A stretch of DNA of 64,000 bases. Source: an uncultured Lachnospiraceae bacterium. Its GTDB lineage: Bacteria; Bacillota; Clostridia; Lachnospirales; Lachnospiraceae. Below, one piece after another: positions 24,771 to 33,952 of the stretch. Location: contig CAJTYM010000010.1 in NCBI GenBank assembly GCA_910583835.1, positions 25,475 through 89,474 on the forward strand, given 5' to 3'. Position 1 is the stretch's first letter. Each line of letters begins with the position of its first letter. The translations under genes and the position numbers were made by a program. A model generated the notes under the pieces. It saw only the letters and a list, made by a program, of their open reading frames with translations, was not told the origin of the DNA and searched no databases.

Positions 24771-25190
24771 CTATAACGAAACAATGACTTTGCCTTTCGT
24801 ACATTCCGGTAAATCTTTTTCATTTTTAGAAATACTAAGTACAAAATTGACATGGAATTTACTACTGATATCTTCTAATTTAATAATTGCACGTTCAATA
24901 TCTCCGTCTTCTAACTTCGCAATTGTCAGAAAACTGTCTAAATACATTTCTTCTAAATCATGGTCCTGTGAAATGATTCCACATAAAAATCCTAAAAACT
25001 CATCACCGTTTGCAATCAGATATTCCGAAGCGTTAATCAGACGGACCTTGTTGCTCAGTTCATACATATGTTTTTGGCTCTTATCCAGATACACGATATT
25101 GCCGGTAGCCGATTTCACCGATTCATTTACCTTATCCAATAGATGTTTTGTCTTTCCTTTTCCCTTTTCGCCAGCTATAATTTGTACCAT
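24771..25190 (-). CDS. Small P-loop protein of unknown function
   Basis: 139 residues behind AGGAGGAG. The N-terminus MVQIIAGEKGKGKTKHLLD contains a Walker A-like GEKGKGKT; a possible Walker B is less clear (VNFVLSISKN). Similar proteins are sometimes labelled PilT-like in databases, but nothing here shows pilus or twitching function. It stands alone, with hairpins after it and 141 bases of AT-rich DNA separating it from the peptidase gene. Confidence 0.75.
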   Translation of the reverse strand: MVQIIAGEKGKGKTKHLLDKVNESVKSATGNIVYLDKSQKHMYELSNKVRLINASEYLIANGDEFLGFLCGIISQDHDLEEMYLDSFLTIAKLEDGDIERAIIKLEDISSKFHVNFVLSISKNEKDLPECTKGKVIVSL

Positions 25191-25331
25191 GTCAATCTCC
25201 TCCTAGTCTCAACCGCTTTGTACAAAATAGATAATTAACGCGTCAAAAGGCAACGGTTTTTTATCTAATCTGTGAACAACAGTTACTTTTTATACGACAA
25301 TTATAGTATATATTAACTGAGAATTCAACTG

Positions 25332-26321
25332 CTATTTTGCACTTTCCATTAACAATTCTGTCATCTCATGATAAAGATTCTCCCGGCTCTCCGATTTATA
25401 GACAATTGAAATATGAGGGACATCACTGCTGTTCTTGCTGTAGAGCACCAGGCAGTAGCCGGCATCATTGGTGGTTCCCGTCTTTCCGCCCATTACCTGA
25501 ATGCCCTCCGGCGTCTCAACCTCGCCGTTCAGATACTTATTGGTATTCAGCCAATCCTTGGAAGCGGATTCCCCGGCGGAATTGGTATAGGAAGCGGTAT
25601 GGCTCTGTGAACTGATGACAGAGACAAACTTCTCTTCCTGTAAAGCTGCCTGAAAGATTAGGTACATATCGTAAACAGTCGTGTAATGCTCCTCACTGTG
25701 CAGGCCATGCGGGTTAATAAAATGGGAATTTGTCGCTCCCAGCGCCAATGCTTCCTGATTCATCAGCTCTGCAAATTTCTCCGTACTGCCAGATACAAGA
25801 TCAGCAATCACATTGGCAGCATCATTGCCGCTGCACAACATCAATCCATATAATAATTCTTCCAAGCTGATTGTATCGCCGACAGCCAGTCCGCAGGTAG
25901 AGGAACCTTCTTCCAACTGAAGTTCCTGCTCTGTCACAGTCGCGCTTTTGGTCAGGTCTCCATGTTTCAGGGCCACATATGCAGTGAGAATCTTGGTAGT
26001 GCTTGCCGGGTATACACGCCCATAAATATTCTTGCCGAATTTGAGGGTATTCTCCTTGATGTCAAACAATCCCGCTGCCTCAGAGAGAGAAGCTGTGACA
26101 TTTTGGCTTAGCTTGTCCTCCGTACCGGCAATGCAGAGGTCCTTGCCGAAAAATGTCTGGCTGCTCTCACTGCTCACCGTAATGTTCAGGCCATAAGCCC
26201 TCGGGCTCTCATATACGTCATAAGGATTCTCAATCTCTATCGGCTGCCCACAGCCTGTGAACAGGACAACTGCCAGCAGCGCTGCTGCCAACACTCGTTT
26301 TCTTCTATCTATACATCTCAC
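25332..26321 (-). CDS. D-alanyl-D-alanine carboxypeptidase, S11 family, probable lipoprotein
   Basis: 329 residues starting at a GTG (26321). The N-terminus RRKRVLAAALLAVVLFTGCGQ is a lipoprotein signal with Cys at LFTGC. Catalytic motifs: SxxK in YPASTTKILTA, SxN in CSGNDAANV, and KTG in GGKTGTTNDAG. It should trim pentapeptide side chains of peptidoglycan outside the membrane. The gene overlaps mgsA by 17 bases and is the last gene of the mre-min-rodA block. Confidence 0.93.
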   Translation of the reverse strand: MRCIDRRKRVLAAALLAVVLFTGCGQPIEIENPYDVYESPRAYGLNITVSSESSQTFFGKDLCIAGTEDKLSQNVTASLSEAAGLFDIKENTLKFGKNIYGRVYPASTTKILTAYVALKHGDLTKSATVTEQELQLEEGSSTCGLAVGDTISLEELLYGLMLCSGNDAANVIADLVSGSTEKFAELMNQEALALGATNSHFINPHGLHSEEHYTTVYDMYLIFQAALQEEKFVSVISSQSHTASYTNSAGESASKDWLNTNKYLNGEVETPEGIQVMGGKTGTTNDAGYCLVLYSKNSSDVPHISIVYKSESRENLYHEMTELLMESAK

Positions 26322-26700
26322 GCCACTCTAAATCTCCTCTGTCTAATGACTTAATCAACAATTCCGCTGTAGCAAGATTGGTTGCCAACGGAATATTATA
26401 CATATCGCATAGATGCACCGCATTATTAACATCCGGTTCATGGAACTTGGGGGTAATCGGATCTCTCAAAAATATCACCAAGTCAATCTCATTATGCTCA
26501 ATCTGGGCTGCCAGCTGCTGCGCACCTCCCAAATGTCCTGCCAAAAATTTGTGGACAGACAAATTCGTAACTTCCTCAATCAGCCTTCCGGTGGTTCCTG
26601 TTGCACATAACTCGTGCTTACACAGTATCCCCCGGTAGGCAATACAAAAATTCTGCATCAGTTTCTTTTTGGAATCGTGCGCAATCAATCCAATGTTCAC
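26305..26700 (-). CDS. mgsA: Methylglyoxal synthase
   Basis: 131 residues with a GTG start behind AAGGGGGA. Signature segments: IGLIAHDSKKK, CATGTTGRLI, HLGGAQQLAAQI, IFLRDPITPKFHEPDV and NIPLATNLATAE. It converts dihydroxyacetone phosphate to methylglyoxal, bypassing lower glycolysis when phosphate is scarce. It directly follows rodA (two bases apart), an arrangement seen in related Clostridia; a functional link to wall synthesis is not evident. Confidence 0.96.
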   Translation of the reverse strand: MNIGLIAHDSKKKLMQNFCIAYRGILCKHELCATGTTGRLIEEVTNLSVHKFLAGHLGGAQQLAAQIEHNEIDLVIFLRDPITPKFHEPDVNNAVHLCDMYNIPLATNLATAELLIKSLDRGDLEWREMYR

Positions 26701-26701
26701 G

Positions 26702-27826
26702 TTAAAAATCCCCCTTTCGGTATTTTAAAGGCTGAAGGCCTACATTTAACACAAGTCCTATCCCAATAAAAAGGCTGACCAGCGAAGTGAGGCCATAACT
26801 TACAAAAGGCAACGGCAGTCCGGTATTGGGCATCATCCCAGTTACCACACAGATATTGACAAATGTCTGGAAGCCAATCCACACGGCAACACCGCCGCAA
26901 ATCAATTGCCCAGGTAAATCCTTCGCTTTCCTGCCAATTAAAATGCACTCAATTACTATGAGAAAAAGAAGGACTAAAATAGCAGCGCCTCCCACAAAAC
27001 CCAACTCTTCTCCTACAACGGCAAATATAAAGTCTGTCTGCGGCTCCGGAATAAAATTACCATTCTTAACTGAAAATACGGTATCGTTATTCAGTCCTTT
27101 CCCCCATAATAAACCAGAACCAATTGCCATAATGGAATTCTGCTGCTGGTATGCATCGGTTGCGTATTTCTCAGGCTGCAGCCATGCCATGATACGCTTC
27201 CACTGGTATTGGTCCAAAATCGTCTGTCCAGGCTGGAGAATCAGGTAGACAAAAAGTGAACCCGCCGGAACCAATACAGCAAGAACCCCTGCTATTATTT
27301 TATAGCTTAACCCGCTTAAAAACAAGAGGGCAATAAAAATAATCGCCACTACAATACTTGTGGATAAGTCGGGCTGATGCTCAATCATAAACCAGGGAAT
27401 AAAAATCAGAACCCCCGTTATGATAAGAAAATAAAACTTATTTACTTTCTCATAATATTTCCCAAAGTACCAGGCAAAAAACAATATGAGAAGCACCTTT
27501 GACAGCTCGGATGGCTGGAACCGAAATCCCCCGATTTCAATCCAGCGCGCTGCACCTCCTGCTTTATCCCCGAACACATGAAAGGTAATCAGGGAAAGCA
27601 GCCCTATGTTGAATGCATAAATCAGCCAGTTGAATTTTAGGATAAAGGAATAATCTATAACCGAAACAACTGCCATGGCAAATAACCCCAGGCACAGACC
27701 CATTATCTGCTTATTCTGCACAGATTTCTGCGCACTCCCAACTACATTGATTCCTATCAGGGTCAATGCTGTCACATAAATAACCAAACGAAAATTGTAG
27801 TCCCTAATCTGATATTGCTTCAACAT
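26702..27826 (-). CDS. rodA: RodA-type peptidoglycan glycosyltransferase (SEDS family)
   Basis: 374 residues, about ten membrane segments. SEDS signatures: WIEIGGFRFQPSELSKVLL, HQPDLSTSIV, FVVGEELGFVGG-like (FAVVGEELGFVGGAA) and PNTGLPLPFVSYG near the C-terminus. RodA polymerises lipid II together with a class B PBP; the PBP2 encoded upstream in this cluster is the natural partner. ATG follows AAGGAAG. Confidence 0.95.
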   Translation of the reverse strand: MLKQYQIRDYNFRLVIYVTALTLIGINVVGSAQKSVQNKQIMGLCLGLFAMAVVSVIDYSFILKFNWLIYAFNIGLLSLITFHVFGDKAGGAARWIEIGGFRFQPSELSKVLLILFFAWYFGKYYEKVNKFYFLIITGVLIFIPWFMIEHQPDLSTSIVVAIIFIALLFLSGLSYKIIAGVLAVLVPAGSLFVYLILQPGQTILDQYQWKRIMAWLQPEKYATDAYQQQNSIMAIGSGLLWGKGLNNDTVFSVKNGNFIPEPQTDFIFAVVGEELGFVGGAAILVLLFLIVIECILIGRKAKDLPGQLICGGVAVWIGFQTFVNICVVTGMMPNTGLPLPFVSYGLTSLVSLFIGIGLVLNVGLQPLKYRKGDF

Positions 27827-27852
27827 AATAAAACTTCCTTACTTTTGCCATA

Positions 27853-28134
27853 CTATTCAGAAATACCCGTGTGCCTCATATCTTTGATGGGAATATTTGC
27901 AAACAATGCCGGGACATTCCCATTATTCCCCTCAGATTCAGTCTGTGTAATCTGGATGTCCAAACCTTCCGCATCAATCTCCATATATTTGGAAATCACT
28001 TGGATAATGTCATTCTTAATCTTTTCCATTATCTCTGGGGAACAGTTTGCTCGATCGGAAACCAATAACAGCTTTAGCCGGTCTTTGGCAATATCGCCGG
28101 AATTCTTCTTTTTAAACAGATCCATCAATCCCAT
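27853..28134 (-). CDS. minE: Cell division topological specificity factor MinE
   Basis: 93 residues behind AGGAGGAAACC. The N-terminal membrane-targeting and MinD-binding region (MGLMDLFKKK, AKDRLKLLLVSDRANCSPE) and the C-terminal dimerisation part (IQVISKYMEIDAEGLDIQI) are intact. It stimulates MinD ATPase to drive oscillation. Presence of MinE rather than DivIVA as the Min partner is typical for many Clostridia. Confidence 0.96.
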   Translation of the reverse strand: MGLMDLFKKKNSGDIAKDRLKLLLVSDRANCSPEIMEKIKNDIIQVISKYMEIDAEGLDIQITQTESEGNNGNVPALFANIPIKDMRHTGISE

Positions 28135-28146
28135 GTTGGTTTCCTC

Positions 28147-28938
28147 CTAATTTTTCTTAAACATCCCTTTTAGCTTGTTCCACATACCTTCCTTTTCCTC
28201 CAAATCAAGATATGGCACTTCCTCTCCCAATACTCTGTGGCAGATATTTGCATAAGCGATTCCTGCTTTACAGTCAGTACCAACCAGCGGCTCTCCCTGA
28301 TTGGTGGAAATTACAATCTGTTCATCATCCGGCACCGCGCCGATAAGATTGATTGCCAGAATATCTGTGACATCCCCGATATTCATCATATCGCCGCGTT
28401 TTACCATATCCATGCGCAGGCGGTTGACGATTAAATCCACGCGGGTAATCTCATTCGCCGTCAGAAGCCCGATAATGCGGTCCGCATCACGGATGGCAGA
28501 TACCTCCGGCGTGGTGACAACCAGTGCACGGTCCGCCCCTGCTATGGCATTTTTAAATCCCTGTTCAATACCTGCCGGGCAGTCCAGCAATATGTAATCA
28601 AATTCATCCCTCAGCTCATCAATTACCTTTACCATCTGTTCCGGGGAGACAGCCGATTTATCCTTCGTCTGTGCAGAGGGCAGTAAAGACAGATTGGGAT
28701 AACGCTTGTCCTTAATCAATGCCTGCTTCATACGGCAATTTCCCTCTACCACATCGACCAGATTGTACACAATCCGATTCTCCAGCCCCATGACCACATC
28801 CAGATTGCGGAGCCCGATATCTGTATCAATCAATACAACCTTCTTATCCAACTGTGCAAGACCTGTTCCTACATTTGCAGTGGTGGTGGTCTTACCAACA
28901 CCGCCTTTTCCTGACGTTACAACAATTACTTCGCTCAT
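28147..28938 (-). CDS. minD: Septum site-determining protein MinD
   Basis: 263 residues. Deviant Walker A GKGGVGKTTTTAN, switch segment LIDTDIGLRNLDVVMG and LLDCPAGIEQG are typical. The C-terminal amphipathic helix (GMWNKLKGMFKK) binds the membrane. MinD recruits MinC to block FtsZ at the poles and interacts with MinE encoded 12 bases downstream. Confidence 0.97.
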   Translation of the reverse strand: MSEVIVVTSGKGGVGKTTTTANVGTGLAQLDKKVVLIDTDIGLRNLDVVMGLENRIVYNLVDVVEGNCRMKQALIKDKRYPNLSLLPSAQTKDKSAVSPEQMVKVIDELRDEFDYILLDCPAGIEQGFKNAIAGADRALVVTTPEVSAIRDADRIIGLLTANEITRVDLIVNRLRMDMVKRGDMMNIGDVTDILAINLIGAVPDDEQIVISTNQGEPLVGTDCKAGIAYANICHRVLGEEVPYLDLEEKEGMWNKLKGMFKKN

Positions 28939-28959
28939 CTTACCATATCCTCCTGATAT

Positions 28960-29655
28960 TTATATATTATTCAAAAGCCCCTTTGTAATTGGTTCAATAT
29001 AAATATTTCCATCTTTAACAAGCGCTACCTGCGGATCTGCCTCGGTCTCGGCCATATGTCTCTTCCTGCGTTTTTTGCCCTCCTGGACCTTATCTGCACT
29101 GCGGGCAATCACATCGCCAATCTTTATCTGTATAGGGTCCATAATAAGCGCTGCCACAAATGCCTGTTCATTGCCATTTGCCCCCGCATAGGCGTTGCCC
29201 TTCAAAGCTCCCAGGACAACAATGTTGCCCTTTGAGATTACTTTGGCGCCAGGGTTGATATCGCCCAATATAATGATGCTGCTCTCACAGTCAAGGACCT
29301 GCCCGGACCGGAGCGTTCCCTTATAAAATTCTCCGGTCTTCCCTGACTGCTCTTCCTCAAAACGTTCTATTTTCTGGCGTGTCAGTTCTTCCTTAAGCGC
29401 ATCGTTATCCAAGATACAGATAATATTTACAGACGTATTATCTGTAATAGTTTCAATAATCTCAAATTCCTCCTCCTGGGTGAGCTTCCTGCCCTCGAAA
29501 GAAATCGCCATTTTTGCATTCTTAAAAAATCCTTCTGATTCTTTAAATTTATCTAATATGCATTTCCGTAACTCCTCAAAGTCCATGTGTTCATCTAAAA
29601 TCAAGTTAATTCCATACTTATTGCTTTTTAAAATCACTGGCTTTGGCACTTTCAT
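28960..29655 (-). CDS. minC: Septum site-determining protein MinC
   Basis: 231 residues. The N-terminal domain inhibits FtsZ; the C-terminal beta-helix is seen in GTLRSGQVLDCESSIIILGDINPGAKVISKGNIVVLGALKGNAYAG (read in pieces). The ATG at 29655 has GGAGGG immediately adjacent, too close for efficient initiation; a GTG at 29649 (VPKPVILKSNKYGI) with eight bases of spacing is a plausible alternative start. It lies between PBP2 and minD. Confidence 0.94.
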   Translation of the reverse strand: MKVPKPVILKSNKYGINLILDEHMDFEELRKCILDKFKESEGFFKNAKMAISFEGRKLTQEEEFEIIETITDNTSVNIICILDNDALKEELTRQKIERFEEEQSGKTGEFYKGTLRSGQVLDCESSIIILGDINPGAKVISKGNIVVLGALKGNAYAGANGNEQAFVAALIMDPIQIKIGDVIARSADKVQEGKKRRKRHMAETEADPQVALVKDGNIYIEPITKGLLNNI

Positions 29656-29666
29656 CCCTCCAAACT

Positions 29667-32555
29667 CTAATCTGTAAATCCATTGGCGCTGCTCTCAATT
29701 TCTTCTGCCTGTCCGTCCAACAGCGTCTTCGTATCTGCAAGATTGAAATAATATTTTAATATATTGCTGGACACTTCCACTGCATTGGCAGAAGTGTACC
29801 CATAAGCAATACGGGTCGTAATGGCAATCTCCGGATTCTCATAAGGCGCATACCCAATAAAGAGCGCATGGTTCGCCCGGCTCTCCATCTGCTGTGCCGT
29901 ACCCGTTTTGCCGGCAACTGCAACTGGAAAATCCTTGAAGGACTTATTATTTTCCACCACCATCCGCATACCGCTTTGGATAGCGTTCCAGGAAACTGGA
30001 GATACCTCCGTAATCTTACGGATAATCTCAGGCTGGAACTCCTTGACTGTACTGCCATCCGCGGTAGTCTCCTTGTCCAGAAGCGTCAGCCGGTAAACAT
30101 TTCCGCTGCTGGCTACCGCCGTGAGGTAGCGGGCAAGCTGTGTGGTCGTATAATTATGGTTACCCTGCCCAATGGCAGAGGTAATTGGATACTCGTCCGA
30201 TATCTGCGGGTCATTTTCCGGAATCTCAATGCCCGTCTTTTCATCCAGCCCGAACAATGCCGCATATTTTTTTAATGCCGCAATACCTTTATTTTCATTG
30301 TAGACCCCAGCCTCTGAACTTAACCGATATCCCATCTCATAAAAGAAATAATTACAGGAATCCCGGATTGCTTCTGAAATATTGTCCTTGCCATGTGTGC
30401 TTCCCGGATAAATCCAGCATTTGGGAGAGGGCGTGATATTAGTGTACTCACCCTCATCCTTAATCTGCTCCCCCACACTGACAATGCCCTCCGTCAGAGC
30501 CGCTGCCGCGGTAATCGGCTTGAAAGTCGAACCTGGCGCTGTCCTCTGCTGTGTCGCATTATTGTACTGAGGTACGGACAAATCCTTCTGCAGGCTCTCA
30601 AAATATTGGGAATCTACGGTATTGGCAAGCCGGTTGGTGTCATAGCCTGGGTATGTCACACAGGCAAGCATCTCGCCAGTCTGCACATTTACCATCACAC
30701 AGCTGGCCGTACAGGGATCCAGCGCAAGCTGCGCTGGGGTTATTTCAATGTTCTTAATTTTATCCCTGAGAAAATCAAATGAACTGAGGCTGCCGTTTGC
30801 CAGCGATGCCTGCTCCCCATTCTTATCTTTGAGAATCCCCTGTTCAAAGAGAATCTGGCAGATTTGGCTTCCTGAAATCAGGTTGTCCCGTATCATGTAT
30901 TGGTATATTTTTTTGGAAAATTCTGTGTCTGTCCGCAATTCCTCCAAAACGTAAGCAATCAGTGCATCATAAATCTCTGTAGAATCGGAATATTTTGATT
31001 CCGTATCAAAGCCGGTGATATCAATCCAATCCATGGCAATAGCACGGTGCAGGTATTCTGCAAGGCTTGCCGTATCGTTTTTCCAGGACAGGTACACCTC
31101 ATCATCAATGTCCACCTTATCCGACAGGAAAATCTTCTTCTCCCCCAGCATGGACAGGATATAGCTCATATAGACCTGGTATTCCTTATCCAAATCGCCG
31201 TATGCTGCAGGTGACGGAGAAGTTAACTGCTGCCGCAGGCTTTCTATGACATTGCCCTGTTTATTATTGAAAACAGCATACACCTGCTGCTCTACAGGCT
31301 GCGCATCCTCTTTTTCAAAATGCCCAATGTCAACAACGTTATTGTTGAGCAAAGCGAAATATACATCGTCAATCGGAATCTTTATATCAGACGCCGTACC
31401 GGTGCTGGTATCATATTCCTTAATATTTTCAATCTGGGCATAGACAATACCGGCAAGTTCCTGTTCCAACATACGGTAGACGGCCTCCTGCAGTTCTGCG
31501 TCTATGGACAGGTAGATGTCATTGCCCGAAGTTGCATCTACCTGCTCAATCATCTTCGTAATCCGCCCCATGTTGTCTGTATAGAACAATTCCTTTCCTT
31601 TGCTGCCTTGCAGCTGCATATCCATGACCTGCTCTATGCCGGATTTTCCGACTACATCATTAAGTGTATACTCTTCACTGCTTGCTGAGAGTGTATCGTA
31701 TTCCTCCTGTGAAATCTTGCCTGTATAACCGATAATATGGGAAAAATACTCGCCGTCCACATATTTACGGATGCTGTCTTCGGTAATATCAACACCCTGA
31801 AGGATATCAGAATTCTCCTTGATAACGGCAACCGTCTCCTCACTGATGTTCTGGGCAATCGTTGTCAGCACATATTTCTGGTAATTATTCTGGGAAATCG
31901 CATAGCGCAGCAGCATAATCTTATAGGCCTCTTCCTCGGTATATAAGACATCTTCTTTGGAGAGTTCGCTTTCCTTTGCCTTTCCCTCGACATAGATAGA
32001 AAACTTGTTCTGGAGATATTCAATGACCTGTTCAGGCTTTGCCTCGCCCTCATCATACCCAAGTTTCTTATTAAATTTGAGGTCATCAATCTTCGTATGC
32101 CCATAGACATCCGCCAGAAAACGTTGCAAAGCCCGGTCTGTCAGCGTAAATTCATATCTGCCGTTCTCGCCTTTTTGTATATCAAAATTATTGCTGATGG
32201 AATCTCCTTTCTCCTCAATCATATGGATGACCGTATTCAGTTCTTCATTCAGCAGGCGGTTCTTCTCCTTCGTGCTGTTATACACGCCGTTATCCTCAAT
32301 AACCACAGAATACGACAGTTCGTTGTAGGCAAGCAGCTTGCCGTTCCTGTCAAAAATATTGCCCCTGGTGCCGGAAGTGACGCGTTCCTTCTTAATCAGC
32401 AGCATATAATTATCCAGATACTCCTGCCCTTTGATAATCTGCAGCACAAAAATCCGCTGCAGCAATACACCGAACAGGAAGACCATCACTACACTGAGCG
32501 CAAATAACCTGGAGGTCAGTATTTTTTTACCATAATCTTTTATCAAATCAAACAA
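29667..32555 (-). CDS. mrdA: Penicillin-binding protein 2 (class B transpeptidase) with a large internal insertion
   Basis: 962 residues; typical PBP2 is 600-700. One N-terminal membrane segment (about 15-40) is followed by the dimerisation domain (RGNIFDRNGKLLAYN, VGKSGIEQVMD). Transpeptidase motifs: SxxK at Ser676 (PGSTFKP), SxN at Ser733 (RDSCN) and KTG at 883 (AGKTGTAQ). Between the strand LSIDAELQEAVYRML (about 349-363) and the catalytic CVMVNVQTGEMLACV (about 619) lies about 245 residues of extra helical, acidic sequence. Starts at TTG behind AAAGGAGAG. Partner of RodA in cell elongation. Confidence 0.93.
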   Translation of the reverse strand: MFDLIKDYGKKILTSRLFALSVVMVFLFGVLLQRIFVLQIIKGQEYLDNYMLLIKKERVTSGTRGNIFDRNGKLLAYNELSYSVVIEDNGVYNSTKEKNRLLNEELNTVIHMIEEKGDSISNNFDIQKGENGRYEFTLTDRALQRFLADVYGHTKIDDLKFNKKLGYDEGEAKPEQVIEYLQNKFSIYVEGKAKESELSKEDVLYTEEEAYKIMLLRYAISQNNYQKYVLTTIAQNISEETVAVIKENSDILQGVDITEDSIRKYVDGEYFSHIIGYTGKISQEEYDTLSASSEEYTLNDVVGKSGIEQVMDMQLQGSKGKELFYTDNMGRITKMIEQVDATSGNDIYLSIDAELQEAVYRMLEQELAGIVYAQIENIKEYDTSTGTASDIKIPIDDVYFALLNNNVVDIGHFEKEDAQPVEQQVYAVFNNKQGNVIESLRQQLTSPSPAAYGDLDKEYQVYMSYILSMLGEKKIFLSDKVDIDDEVYLSWKNDTASLAEYLHRAIAMDWIDITGFDTESKYSDSTEIYDALIAYVLEELRTDTEFSKKIYQYMIRDNLISGSQICQILFEQGILKDKNGEQASLANGSLSSFDFLRDKIKNIEITPAQLALDPCTASCVMVNVQTGEMLACVTYPGYDTNRLANTVDSQYFESLQKDLSVPQYNNATQQRTAPGSTFKPITAAAALTEGIVSVGEQIKDEGEYTNITPSPKCWIYPGSTHGKDNISEAIRDSCNYFFYEMGYRLSSEAGVYNENKGIAALKKYAALFGLDEKTGIEIPENDPQISDEYPITSAIGQGNHNYTTTQLARYLTAVASSGNVYRLTLLDKETTADGSTVKEFQPEIIRKITEVSPVSWNAIQSGMRMVVENNKSFKDFPVAVAGKTGTAQQMESRANHALFIGYAPYENPEIAITTRIAYGYTSANAVEVSSNILKYYFNLADTKTLLDGQAEEIESSANGFTD

Positions 32556-33066
32556 ATTTGCTTGCTCTCCTTTTTTCCGTCTCTTCCAATTTGTTGTTTA
32601 TTTTCAGAATTATAAAATATAAGACAATTGTCACAAGAATCGTGTATACCAGTTCCGGCAGCATAATATTCAGAAAATAATAGCCAATCCGTAATCGTCC
32701 TCTCAGGAAAAACAAAAACAGATAGACCAATATATTGTACGAAAGGTCGCTCGCCGCAATCAGAATCAATGGGAGTTTGATATCGTCCGGGAAAAAACGC
32801 TTACGGAAAAATCCATTAACATAGCCGATATAAGCATAAATCAGTGCATAAAAACCAATCACGCTTCCAAAGAATATATCCAGAATCAGCCCACTGAAAA
32901 AACCAATCCACATGCCCTCTTTCCTTCCCCGCATAAATCCAAAAGAAGAGGTCACTACAATCAATAAATTGGGGGAAATGGAGGCAAAGGACAAGCTTTG
33001 GAACAAGGTGCTCTGTAATAAGAAACACACCGTTATAATTAAAAATACTGCCAATTTACGTCTCAT
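32548..33066 (-). CDS. mreD: Rod shape-determining protein MreD
   Basis: 172 residues, hydrophobic with five or six membrane segments (FLIITVCFLLQSTLFQSL, ISPNLLIVVTSSFGFMRG, FFSGLILDIFFGSVIGFYAL). ATG follows AAAGGAGC. MreD is part of the elongasome with MreB, MreC, RodA and PBP2, all encoded here. Its end overlaps the PBP2 start by eight bases. Confidence 0.94.
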   Translation of the reverse strand: MRRKLAVFLIITVCFLLQSTLFQSLSFASISPNLLIVVTSSFGFMRGRKEGMWIGFFSGLILDIFFGSVIGFYALIYAYIGYVNGFFRKRFFPDDIKLPLILIAASDLSYNILVYLFLFFLRGRLRIGYYFLNIMLPELVYTILVTIVLYFIILKINNKLEETEKRRASKFV

Positions 33067-33079
33067 CAGAACTGCTCCT

Positions 33080-33937
33080 TTAATGCGCCGGGGTCTCTTT
33101 CTTATCCAGTATTACCAACACTTCCTGCAGATGCTGGAAGTCCACTGCCGGGGTTACTGTCCCGGAATAAGTCAGGTTATTGGCATTGCGCTCAATCGTA
33201 CTGACATAACCTATGAGGATTCCCTCTAAATATTTATCGCTGATATGGGAAGTTACAATCTGCTCTCCTGTCTTGACTGCATCGTCTTCACATTTCAAAT
33301 CGCTAAAGCCGATGACCTGCTCATCGTTCATAGATACCAGGTTTCCATTGACAATACAGCGGTCAGCCGTGGATAAAGCCATGCCGCTGACATTGCTGGC
33401 ATCATCTATGATGGAACGGACCTTCGCGTAATTAGGTCCGGTATCAATTACAATGCCGACAAGGCCGCTTCCGGCAATCACATTCATATCTTTTTCGATG
33501 CCGTCCTTTTCGCCCTTGTCGATTAGGAAGGTCGAAAACCAGTTGCCGCCGTCATTGCCAATGACACGCGCTGCCACCTTCTCATAACTGGGGTACTTCT
33601 GGTCGAGTTCCATCAGTTCCCTCAGGTTATCCAATTCATACTGTTCCAGTTTGATGGTATTCAGTTCCTGGGTCAGCTTATCTACCTTTGCCTGCAGTTC
33701 TTTATTTTGCTGCTGCACATTGCGCAGGGATGCCAAATCATCCGCCCGGCTGACAATCCAGGTCCCTACCTTATTGATTCCATTCTGCATGGGGACAAAG
33801 ACGTATCCGGCAACAGTATTCAGCGGTCCGCCCGATAAATTCATCGTAAAGCTGACGAACATCACCAGTACGCAGAGCACAGTCACTGTCAAAAGAGTAT
33901 ATTTGGTTGGAATAGAGCGTTTTGTTCTTCGTTTCAT
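33080..33937 (-). CDS. mreC: Rod shape-determining protein MreC
   Basis: 285 residues from ATG 33937 (MKRRTKRSIPTKY). A membrane segment (about 12-32) is followed by a coiled coil (LASLRNVQQQNKELQAKVDKLTQ, read in pieces) and the beta domain (NGGNWFSTFLIDKG, SGLVGIVIDTGPNYAKV). It scaffolds PBP2 outside the membrane. Located between mreB and mreD. Confidence 0.95.
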   Translation of the reverse strand: MKRRTKRSIPTKYTLLTVTVLCVLVMFVSFTMNLSGGPLNTVAGYVFVPMQNGINKVGTWIVSRADDLASLRNVQQQNKELQAKVDKLTQELNTIKLEQYELDNLRELMELDQKYPSYEKVAARVIGNDGGNWFSTFLIDKGEKDGIEKDMNVIAGSGLVGIVIDTGPNYAKVRSIIDDASNVSGMALSTADRCIVNGNLVSMNDEQVIGFSDLKCEDDAVKTGEQIVTSHISDKYLEGILIGYVSTIERNANNLTYSGTVTPAVDFQHLQEVLVILDKKETPAH

Positions 33938-33952
33938 AAATGCTTGCAACCT

